Of a DNA stretch of 64,000 bases, positions 56,701 to 64,000 are shown in pieces. The DNA comes from Portunus trituberculatus. Taxonomy: Eukaryota > Arthropoda > Malacostraca > Decapoda > Portunidae. The notes beneath the pieces are model-generated. The model did not search any database, was not told the origin of the DNA, and saw only the letters and a program-made list of their open reading frames with translations. Numbering within the stretch: position 1 is the stretch's first letter; every line of letters begins with the position of its first letter. Location of the stretch: assembly GCF_017591435.1 (NCBI RefSeq), contig NC_059281.1:14089402-14153401 (forward strand), given 5' to 3'. A program made the translations under genes and the position numbers.

Positions 56701-57645
56701 TTATGTGGATGATGTAGTGGTCATGAGTGAATCAGCAGTGAGTTGCAAAGTTTGTTGGATGTTGTGCATGGATATGGATATAGTGGTCACACCAAAGATG
56801 CACTTGGGTGATGATATGGGCCCTAATATGGGTACCACTATAAATAAAATTGCCTGCACCACTAATGGGTGGAAGCTGAACAGTGCTTCCTATACATCCT
56901 CTTCAAGTAAATCTACAGGGGCTATAGGCCATAACATAAATAAAATATATATATATATATATTCCTAACATTCCACAAAAACTTTTCTTCCATTATTCAT
57001 TTCCTCTAGCCTAGCCTTGAATCTCAGTGCTGCTGGGAAATAAGCAAATGTGGGCAAGCTATGATACTAATTTCTTGACACTGGCACAGGTGCAGGGAGT
57101 AAGCAAGCCGGGACAGTGTGTCGCAGCAACTTCCGTTACATGTACTGGACCATGAAACAGCAGCTTGCCCATCATACTGTCACTGGATGCAACATGCGTC
57201 CAGGAGACCTTCTGGCGTCAGGCACCATATCGGGACCTGTGAGTGAAAGATCTTTTAAGTTTGTGCACTATTTAGAATAGTAATCTATTTGATGTCACAT
57301 GTTCTGTGGCTGGATTAACAAAATTTAGTATAGCAGACTTTCTTGCTCAATTTAAATTGGAATCCATGTTTTGAGATTCTGACAGAAAGTGAAGCAGACG
57401 TCAATTTCCTGGACCACTAAGAGTACTTACTTTTTCGTACACAACAGACTGAAGATTCCTTTGGCTCAATGCTGGAGTTGTCTTGGAGAGGCAGCAAGAC
57501 GGTCGACATTGGCAATGGAGAGACACGGAAGTTCCTTCAAGATGGTGATGAAGTTGTCATGACTGGATACTGCCAGGGAGAGGGATACAAGGTTGGCTTT
57601 GGACCCTGCACTGGGAAGGTTCTCCCTGCTATCTCCATTAATTAA
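51310..57645 (+). CDS. FAH: Fumarylacetoacetase (fumarylacetoacetate hydrolase, 8 exons)
   Basis: Coding exons: 51310-51393, 52763-52873, 54379-54500, 54635-54775, 54892-55142, 55278-55484, 57090-57238, 57448-57645; phases agree, 420 residues (human 419). It catalyses the last step of tyrosine breakdown, splitting fumarylacetoacetate into fumarate and acetoacetate in the cytosol. The start 'MKSFVEVSPDSHFPIQNLPY' matches the animal N-terminus. Catalytic and metal residues of mouse FAH are all present, shifted by one: Asp127 and His134 ('HIGDYTDFYSSLDH'), Glu200 and Glu202 ('DFELEMAFF'), Asp234, Arg238 and Gln241 ('NDWSARDIQKWE'), Lys254, and the late Glu in 'SGTISGPTEDSF'. The C-terminal 'GDEVVMTGYCQGEGYKVGFG' is standard, so the enzyme should be active. 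Introns 2 and 6 carry antisense LINE relics and intron 6 also a SINE fragment. A TATA/CCAAT promoter lies upstream. Confidence 0.97.
53690..54360 (-). pseudogene. Degraded LINE reverse transcriptase, antisense in FAH intron 2
   Basis: On the minus strand, from 54.35 kb leftwards, it reads 'DIRQGCTASTTLFKILTY', then the catalytic box in 'ALFYADDRLLMTRAEEMS', then 'NLCNHTGFRINEDKSSNII', and further left 'KEIMKLQKVENSVYRAILG', the order of a non-LTR RT palm and thumb. Stops, T/A-rich insertions and frameshifts interrupt it. It differs in sequence from the LINE families elsewhere in the window. Confidence 0.75.
55640..56690 (-). pseudogene. LINE 3' half, antisense in FAH intron 6
   Basis: Read on the minus strand from 56690, it starts just after the catalytic box ('MSESADKLQSLLDVMEETLE') and continues through 'YLGMW'-like and 'VGQNRVARMTHK' segments to 'VEVLRGDMGWSTL' and 'ERIAKKVYLWNESGSK' near 56.1-56.2 kb. 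Multiple stops and frameshifts are present. The same family appears on the plus strand at about 59.4-60.6 kb, where 'MGWSTFRERVVKGKL' recurs. Confidence 0.7.
56693..56800 (+). repeat. Inverted LINE piece forming a foldback with the adjacent antisense LINE
   Basis: The plus-strand frame 'LLYVDDVVVMSESAVSCKVC' contains the RT catalytic YVDD. About 42 bases here (from 'CATGAGTGAATCAGCAG' at about 56723 to 56765) are nearly an exact reverse complement of 56660-56701, separated by only about 25 bases. Two partial copies of the same RT segment therefore sit head to head. Confidence 0.8.
56866..56961 (+). mobile_element. SINE 3' fragment in FAH intron 6
   Basis: 'GCTGAACAGTGCTTCC' followed by 'CTACAGGGGCTATAGGCCA' and an (AT)n tail matches the body of the complete copy at 57767-57958 ('GCTGAACAGCGCTTCC', 'CTACAGGCGCTATAGGTCA', (AT)n). 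The tRNA-like head is missing. Confidence 0.75.
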
Positions 57646-57699
57646 AAATTCAACTAAGCATGGGTGGTGATTTAACTTTGGTCATGACACTGATGCAAT

Positions 57700-57705
57700 A
57701 ATAAA
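57700..57705 (+). promoter_or_regulatory. Polyadenylation signal of FAH
   Basis: AATAAA lies 55 bp after the stop codon and upstream of the SINE. Confidence 0.7.
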
Positions 57706-57766
57706 GAGGGAGTTGAACATCAATTTCATGTGCTCCTAGGAATGAGAGAGGAAAAAGCAAGCAAGG

Positions 57767-57909
57767 GAGGCGGTGGCATAGTGGATAAAGTGGTGAGCAT
57801 GGGATCGTAGGTTCGAATCTCACCACATACCGCTTTGAAGCTATGCCATTTGTTGAGCTGAACAGCGCTTCCCACATATATTCAGGTATGCCTACAGGCG
57901 CTATAGGTC

Positions 57910-57958
<49 letters not shown>
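57767..57958 (+). mobile_element. tRNA-derived SINE with (AT)n tail, downstream of FAH
   Basis: The head has RNA polymerase III promoter boxes at tRNA spacing: box A 'TGGCATAGTGG' (57774-57784) and box B 'GGTTCGAATCT' (57810-57820). Bases around 57770 ('GCGGT') can pair with 'ACCGC' near 57829-57833, like an acceptor stem. A roughly 70-bp body follows ('GCTGAACAGCGCTTCC', 'CTACAGGCGCTATAGGTCA') and a tail of about 23 AT dinucleotides. A second copy of body plus tail is in FAH intron 6. Confidence 0.8.
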
Positions 57959-57960
<2 letters not shown>

Positions 57961-58259
57961 GTAACACTCTTGTGTTAGTTAGCTCAGTCATCCAACCTTT
58001 TTTTGTGGTGATGCTCTCAATCCTTGGACCCCCTTCATTTGTATGTAGTTTTCACATGTGAAACAAAGGTGCATTATTAGAATAGGTAAGCACAAAAATG
58101 GATTTTTTTTTTTTGCAAAATGTCACACTAAAAATTTAGAATCTCAAAGAAATCCATCCTTTCCTTGTAGATGGTAACTCTTGCATTCCATAATTTTTGA
58201 AAATGTAGGATATATTAATCTGATGGTAATGAATGTATTATTATTATTAAACATTTATA

Positions 58260-59148
58260 CAGAGGTCCTCTTTTAGTATACACCTAGGTTAATGCATTTC
58301 TGGCTGCATGTGCACCCTCACTTTGTTTCCATTACTACTTGTACAATGGGCAAAATTTCTAAGTATGTGCACTTGGCGAGAGGAATTTTCATTCTTAGAA
58401 CAAAAATTGTGTTAAACCAAAACCAAAAAAAAATAAATAAAAAATAAAGAAATAATAATTTAATAACAGTAATAATCACATGCCAAATATATAAATTAAA
58501 CATTACACAACAAAGAATCAATGAGACCGACGCTGTGTTCCAGCTTGCATGTGTTGCAGTTTCATATTTCAAGTTTACTAAGAACTATGATATTTTTTAC
58601 CTTTGTAGGTTGGTGATACATATTTGTGATCTTTCTAGGTTTGGAATATGGCTCCTAAAAATACGAAGGGTGTTACAGGTATAGTGAAGGACAGTAAGCT
58701 TATCAAGAAATGTAAAATATTTTCGCTTCAAAAGAATGTAGACATTATAGCAAAGGTTGAGGCAGGTGAAAAACTCCACAAAATAGGCAGATTTGACACT
58801 GATAAGGAGTCTACAGTGCATAACATGGTGAAATATAAAGATACCATGAATACAGTACTAGTGCAGCAGGGATCACCTCGTGCTAAGGATAATATTGTGA
58901 AGGTAGCTCATAACCCCCACCTTCCCCTGTAAGCTCACTGTCCAGCCATTATATGTATGTAAGCTTTGTTGTATGTGGAATAATAATGTTTTATGTTTCA
59001 GGAATGATCAATTTGGGGACAGTAACAAGGGGGGGGTCTCGGGGTCTGTCTTGGTAGGTCCCAGTTCCAATCTTATTCGATTAGTGCGTTTTTAATATAT
59101 GCGCACATTTTCTCGATCCTTTTCCCGCGCATGAAGGGGGGACCCCTG
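58260..59148 (+). mobile_element. Tigger/pogo-like DNA transposon remnant
   Basis: The left end 'CAGAGGTCCTC' (58260) and right end 'GGGGGACCCCTG' (to 59148) are imperfect inverted repeats, each flanked by TA. The G-run motif 'GGGGTCTCGGGGTCTG' near the right end is of the Tigger style. Inside, an ORF at 58648-58932 (94 codons, starting 'MAPKNTKGVTGIVK') encodes a CENP-B-type N-terminal helix-turn-helix ('SLQKNVDIIAKVEAGEKLHK', 'KESTVHNMVKYKDTMN'). No DDE domain remains, so it cannot move itself. Confidence 0.65.
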
Positions 59149-59389
59149 TATATTATTTTTGCTTTTTATATCTCCCCTTTCTTTTTGACATCTTATTCTT
59201 CATACACTAATACAACCTTGACACTTGGCCACACAAATTATGGTTTTTATCTCTGCAAGCAATCTCATCAAGTACAGTCTACTGCCATGAATGAGTGGTA
59301 GTGTACATGGGAGAGCAGTTATATGGAGAATAGAGGAGGTACAGTATGCTGATGATTGAGAGCTAGCAAGGGAGGAAGTATTATTATAA

Positions 59390-60560
59390 GTACACATGTA
59401 GCTATTTCAGGAAAGTAAGTGGGCAGGAATTTTGAGGTGCTTGATGAGTTTGGGAATGAGATGCAGGCAGTTGAGAAAGAGGAGGCTGAGCGAGTACCAG
59501 AATGCATGGGCAGTAAATACGAGCCATCAGTGAGTGGTGAAGCAAAAGACAGTGAATGCTAGAGTTAAGAGTGAGAAATGTAATTCAGTCCGTAAGAAAA
59601 AGGTGTAAAAGATGGCAGAGAATATTACGGATTCCTGAGGGGTGAGGCGATGCTTGACAGTGAGAATGTGTCGAGTCTGAAGGTAGAAGAATAGAGGCAG
59701 TGATGACTTAACCAGCTAAACAAAATGGAAATGGAAAAATTAATGAGGAAAGTGAATGATTTCCTGACAAAGTGATGGAAAGTGACTTAAATGAGATTAG
59801 AAAGAATGCAGAATACATGTATTTGGTAGATGGGGGCTGGGAGTGCCAAGGGATACAGGAGGCAGTCAGAGGGGACACATATGGGCTGGAGCACATTCAG
59901 GGAGAGGGTTGTTAAGGGAAAGTTAAATTTCATCAGCAAAATTGAAGGGATGAGTGACGACAGATATGGGCAAAACGGGTGTGGAAAGAAGGCAGTAACA
60001 CTGCACTTAGGAGAGAGAGAGATCAAGAGGTGGAAGAAGAGGGAGAATTTAGAAGAGGACTGGGAATAGGCCCCAAGGAGGTGAAGAAAAGAACAGAAGA
60101 CAGTAGAATGGCTAGCTGGTGGACAGGAATGGAGGGGAAGTCAACACTAAAATTATATAGAAGGAAGGGGGAAATTGAGGCCTTGCAGTGGCATGTGGGA
60201 GACTAGGGAAGCAACTTACTGGCAAAGGAAAGGACCGAGACGCTACAGGTAAAAGCCAGAAATCGGGAGACGCCAGTCCAGCAGGACTGCGACTTTAGTA
60301 CAGGGGAGAGGGAGACGGTGGATTCGGGTGGAACACTACATATAGTAGAATGTTGGAGGTTTGAACTATGGTTTGAGCAATGACAATGGGTTTGAGAGGC
60401 AGAGAAGTAAGTTAATAGCGGCGCGGCAGTCGTAGAGGTCATAATAAGGCAAGAGTGGGAGACTAGGATAAGGGAGGAGGATGCTGGGATCATAAATAAC
60501 TGTGCTGGGCCTGTGGGGGAGTAGGGAGGAGAAAGAACGCCTGTCTGAGACAAGTCATGC
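59390..60560 (+). pseudogene. Degraded LINE C-terminal region
   Basis: Short plus-strand frames carry the family string 'MGWSTFRERVVKGKLNFIS' followed by 'KIEGMSDDRYGQ' (about 59880-59970), then 'KARNRETPVQQDCDFSTGE' with 'RETVDSGGTLHIVECWRFE' (about 60255-60365), a terminal region typical of this LINE family. The segment from 59430 reads 'NFEVLDEFGNEMQAVEKEE', probably an upstream part. Stops and frameshifts are frequent. The same family is antisense in FAH intron 6. Confidence 0.55.
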
Positions 60561-60695
60561 AATCAATGCCTTCCTCATGGAAACATGGGAACTGCGTAGG
60601 ACAGCGCAGCAGACAGGCCGGGGCTTACACATAAATGTATAAGCATTTGAAGTGGTATTGTGTCTTTGGCTTGTGTGTTTGTTTTTCCTCACAGG

Positions 60696-60890
60696 AAATG
60701 GGAGAGGCCAAAATGGACCCGCGGCAGAGACAGTACCTCAGCGTTTAAAAAGGAAAACAGTCCACAGAAGAAGAAGAAGAGGGCAACCATTGAGCTAGTC
60801 TCCTGTAAAGATATGTGTCCCTACTCTGTCATATTTTCCGCCTTTCTCGGCGCCTCAGCTGTCATGCAGCCCCCTGACTCGCCACACAGG
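60696..60890 (+). other. Possible exon of an unidentified gene
   Basis: A 195-bp segment lies between an acceptor-like 'TTTTTCCTCACAG' and a donor-like 'CACACAG|GTAAAT'. One frame is open throughout, ending '...LGASAVMQPPDSPHR', with a basic patch 'SPQKKKKRATIE'. The composition is more GC-rich than its surroundings. I do not recognise the product. Its phase does not join cleanly to the candidate exons at 62.2-63.2 kb, so it may be a UTR exon or spurious. Confidence 0.25.
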
Positions 60891-61199
60891 TAAATGAGAC
60901 TAATTACTTCTCAGGCTCCTCAAGTAACAGGTGTCATGACAGATACAAGACAGTAAGTTAGGAAAAGATAAAGTTGGGTTCCCGCCAACCGTGTTTGCAT
61001 CTCAGTTTCTTCGTGTTTGTACATGGAGCTGTACCTTTTAAGTGAGGGCAAAACTGTTCAAGGGCAACATAAGGCGAATAAAAAGGTCCACTTACTTGCC
61101 AGCCCCCTTACATGCCCTAGAAAGAAAAATGTCTTGAAACCTTCCTTGTAAATGAGGTGAAGTTGGGTAAATGTTTAGTATCTGTCCTTGACAGCAGCG

Positions 61200-61346
61200 C
61201 AGGCCACGCTGCATGTTGTGATGGCACACACACACACAGTGTGTTGTAGTCTCAGTCCTACTCGAAGATCGGAATATAGATCTGAGCTCGCTCCGTAATG
61301 GGGAAGACCGGCTGGGTGACCAGCGGGCGACCGTGGTGGTGGTGAA
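61200..61346 (-). repeat. Dispersed repeat family, copy 2
   Basis: The reverse complement shares 'ACGGAGCGAGCTC' and 'TTCCGATCTTCG' plus 'AGGACTGAGAC' with the copy at 14706-14927, in the same order and spacing. It carries more of the left part ('CACCACCACGGTCGCCCGC') and little of the right part. Confidence 0.65.

Positions 61347-61347
<1 letters not shown>

Positions 61348-61398
<51 letters not shown>
61348..61398 (+). repeat. (CA)n microsatellite
   Basis: About 25 CA dinucleotides directly adjoining the dispersed repeat. Confidence 0.95.
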
Positions 61399-61400
<2 letters not shown>

Positions 61401-61557
61401 ACTTCCTACTACCTAGTATGTACTGTACACTCACTGTGCTTCACATCTAGTAGGTAGACTAGCAAGTTTTTTTTTTTTTTTTCGCATGGTGAGCTATTTC
61501 TGATTCGTATTGATGCTTTTGAAAATGAGCTCATCGCGCTAAAAATAGTTATAATAA

Positions 61558-61619
61558 GTTTAGGTTAGATTAGATTAGCTTAGGTTAGTTTAGTTTTAGG
61601 GTTAGGTTAACTTAGATTA
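61558..61619 (+). repeat. Degenerate TTAGGT-like tract
   Basis: Repeated 'TTAGGTTAGATTAG', 'CTTAGGTTAG' and 'AGGGTTAGGTTAAC' words, each a few units long and diverged. They resemble the arthropod telomeric repeat TTAGG but are not a clean array. Confidence 0.45.
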
Positions 61620-61659
61620 AATTTGTCTTGGTTGAGTTGGGGAACCAAAATAGACCAAA

Positions 61660-62050
61660 TTTGCATTTGCTTGGATGGTCTAAGGAGGCAAAGGGCATGG
61701 CAAACAAAGGACCTCTTGTCAATATTTACCACAAGAATGCAAGAGATGCAACATCCCAGCATTGAGAAAGAGGTTGATGACAGTCAGTCAGGAGAGGAGT
61801 TGATAAGACGAAAAGCTTTTGATTCCACCCTATCTAATAAAGCTATGTGAGTGGAACCACCCGGTACATGTGAAGGATACTCCATACATGGGAGGATAAG
61901 ACAGAAAGACCCTTGGACAGAGTTAGCACTCAGGAGTGTAAAAAAAAATTGGCAAAGACACCTCAGAATGCCTGACTCCATAGAAGCTGTTTTAGCAAGA
62001 GAGGAGATGTGAAGCTTCCAGTTTAGATTATAAATAAAGAACAGACTAAC
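61660..62050 (-). mobile_element. LINE fragment, third copy of the 9.1-kb family
   Basis: On the minus strand it reads 'YNLNWKLHISSLAKTASM' and 'LDRVESKAFRLINSS', then in other frames the counterpart of the 'CLDSLSHRRNVASL' segment. It is more diverged and more broken than the two other copies, so probably older. Confidence 0.75.
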
Positions 62051-62121
62051 CATGAATGATAAACAAAGCTATCATTCATATCCCTCCAGAAGATAAACTG
62101 GCCTAATATCTTGTAACCAAA

Positions 62122-62126
<5 letters not shown>

Positions 62127-62217
<91 letters not shown>
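62127..62217 (+). repeat. (CT)n microsatellite adjoining a possible 3' splice site
   Basis: About 45 CT dinucleotides ending directly in 'CAG' at 62217-62219, so the tract could be the polypyrimidine tract of the next candidate exon. Confidence 0.95.
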
Positions 62218-62219
<2 letters not shown>

Positions 62220-63218
62220 ATTCCAGTCATGAAGTTTGTGATGGAGCATGTGAGCAAGGATTGAGGGTCACCACAACCAGCCTGATGGTATCAACACCAG
62301 TCCATTCTCCCTTATTTCTACCAAGGAGGCAGGACACCACGTCTCATGCAAGTAAGGTCATGTGTGTGCGTGTGCAGTGAAACAGTTCATGAAATTTTGT
62401 AATGAAGAAAAGATGAAATGATTGAATTGTAAGATGTAGAGATTCTCAGTTTTTCTCTGAACTTTGTTTCTGTCAAAGATGAATGTGATCAATCTGTGTT
62501 GTATTGATTTCTTTATGGAGGCATCTCTGTCTGAGGAGAAAGGAGAGATGAGTGGCTGACTTGTATTTATTTGTTAGCTGTTGATGAGTGCAGTTTGTTT
62601 GTGTTTGTGAGTGGTGTTAGTATATGTAAGGAGGAATGAGTGGCTGTGTCACATTTTCCCTGGGTGTTGGTTGAGTGCAGTGAGGGTTTGCGTTTGTCCA
62701 ACAGGATGTGATGCACCAATGGCGTGGCATCAAGGGAAGCGCCTCTTTGTATCCTTGTCCAGCACTTTATTGTACACATGAAGGTGCTCCAGAGGTTCAA
62801 GAAGGGAGTGGCACACACACTCTGCTGCAGTCCAAGTAAGCAAACAAGTTGTCAAGTAGTAGTTATTTTGAGACTGTTGCGAATAGTGTGGCTTTGCTGG
62901 GCTGTTTTTTTTTTTTTTTTTTTTTTTTTTATATATATTTTTTTTTTTATATATACCTTCTTGTACCACAAATGTGATTATAAGTGAACAGTTTTGACAA
63001 TTTCAGATTGATAAGATGACATGAAGGTAAATGATTGCTAAACATGAACTTTTGTTGACTCCTTTCTTTTAGTTGCAGGCTTTTGGAGGTCCAGCAGCAC
63101 ACTGCACTCTGCTTTCATAAATGTGTGTGTACAGAGTGCAAGACAGAGAGGGGCAAGGATGGAGGATGCTTCAACATTCACAGCATCATTGGTTCATGCT
63201 TTCTTTTTCGTGGAGAGT
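62220..63218 (+). other. Candidate exons of an unidentified transcript
   Basis: Three segments have good splice signals: 62220-62351 (after (CT)nCAG, before 'GCAA|GTAAGG'), 62707-62836 (after 'CAACAG', before 'CCAA|GTAAGC') and about 63074-63218 (after 'TTTTAG'). Segments 2 and 3 join in one frame to a Cys-rich C-terminus ('CPALYCTHEGAPEV', 'CFHKCVCTECKTERG') with a TAG near 63218. In that frame segment 1 contains a stop, and in its own open frame segment 2 stops. The transcript could be non-coding or wrongly joined. No family is recognised. Confidence 0.25.
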
Positions 63219-63519
63219 AGTGCACACAGTTTTTAACCGAAGGATTATATGTCATCATTCATATTCATTGATTTCATGACTTAACATTGTGTTGACCTTT
63301 GTGCATCAGATCACTTCATTACATGTAAGTGTATATTTAGTTACAAGGAGTAATGGTTTATGATATTTGTAATGTATAAAAAGTGACTTATAAGAGATCT
63401 TCCATTATGAAAATTTGTTTAAGAGTGTTTGTTTATTAGCATGATTTAGTTTTGTCTGTCTTAACAGTCCAGATTGTACAGACATGAACCATCGTCCATT
63501 GCGGAATTGCAGTCAACAC

Positions 63520-63870
63520 TGCAAGGTGTGTGTGTGTGTTGTATTGTATTGTACAGGCTTCGAGCAGGGCTCATAGTGTCCTGTCTCCATGTCTCCATTT
63601 ATCCAATTTTTCCTTAAGGTTATGCACACTATGTGCTGTAACAACTTCATTATTCAAAATTGTATTTTCCAATATCCTTCACACTGCCTCATCCTGATCT
63701 TTACATGACCTCTTGTCCTTCTATCTTCTGTTACCAGCACCAGGTCTTCCTTGTCTATCTTTTCAATGCCATTGACTATCTTGTACATTGTCTCCTCATT
63801 CTCTTCTATCTTGTAATGTTGGTAGTTCCATTTCCTTCATCTGTATCCATTCTAATCTTCTTATATATTT
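63520..63870 (-). pseudogene. LINE C-terminal fragment at window edge
   Basis: On the minus strand the frames read 'YKIVNGIEKIDKEDLVLV' and 'RRTRGHVKIRMRQC', then 'NNEVVTAHSVHNLKEKLDKW' to a stop, the last part of a CR1-like RT ORF. The 3' end has a short (TACAA)n tail near 63540-63556. Single-base frameshifts separate the pieces. Confidence 0.75.
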
Positions 63871-64000
63871 TTTAGTGTGTGTGTATGTGCAGCTTTGTGG
63901 GCAAGTATGCCAGTCATTCCTTGATGTCAATGTCTTTCATTCAGAAAAAAAAAAAAAGGTTGTGTGTAATTAGGTTTAGATACATTTTTGAGTGAGAATA

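Noticed and set aside
57767..57840. A tRNA gene
   Set aside because: Boxes A and B are present, but the cloverleaf is imperfect and the sequence continues into a body plus (AT)n tail shared with another copy, so a SINE fits better.
59708..60562. Ser/Pro-rich minus-strand ORFs (62-119 codons)
   Set aside because: They are antisense to a plus-strand LINE relic whose family strings are recognisable; no independent support.

Overview
This is a eukaryotic nuclear window, most likely from a decapod crustacean. The protein-coding genes are split into short exons with GT-AG introns. The spacers are rich in (CT)n, (AT)n and poly(T) tracts, and there are many decayed non-LTR retrotransposons and TA-target DNA transposons. 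The decapod call rests on arthropod-like gene structures plus repeat types I associate with decapod genomes; no species-level marker is visible. Five conserved genes can be reconstructed exon by exon, all on the + strand, with splice phases that agree throughout: a TEX10/IPI1 homologue (1876-11573), a beta-class carbonic anhydrase (12330-14165), the JNK kinase kinase MKK7/hemipterous (16979-35032), a DMTF1-like Myb transcription factor (40963-47878) and fumarylacetoacetase (51310-57645).

Layout. 1-1.8 kb holds a LINE tail and a decayed tandem repeat. TEX10 follows; its intron 1 holds a broken LINE and a 37-bp minisatellite, and its intron 10 holds a Tc1-like transposon that was itself hit by a LINE. 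The carbonic anhydrase starts about 0.75 kb after TEX10 ends. A degenerate tandem array of about 140-bp units (15.93-16.87 kb) runs almost to the first MKK7 exon. MKK7 has large introns, one carrying a 1.5-kb element with terminal inverted repeats (TIRs). 35.0-40.9 kb is mostly featureless. The DMTF1 intron at 45.5-47.2 kb carries an antisense LINE and a pogo-like element. The fumarylacetoacetase gene has a TATA/CCAAT promoter, two antisense LINE relics in introns, and a pair of related tRNA-derived SINEs (one intronic, one downstream). The right end (58-64 kb) is mostly transposon relics plus a few candidate exons I could not assign.

The five genes have unrelated jobs (60S ribosome maturation, CO2 hydration, JNK signalling, transcription, tyrosine breakdown), and I see no operon-like or pathway logic linking them. 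I found no clearly new biological system. The most interesting items are the roughly 546-residue low-complexity tail of MKK7, the nested and TIR-bearing transposons, the diverged promoter-proximal tandem arrays, the SINE family with (AT)n tails, and the unassigned exons at the right end.
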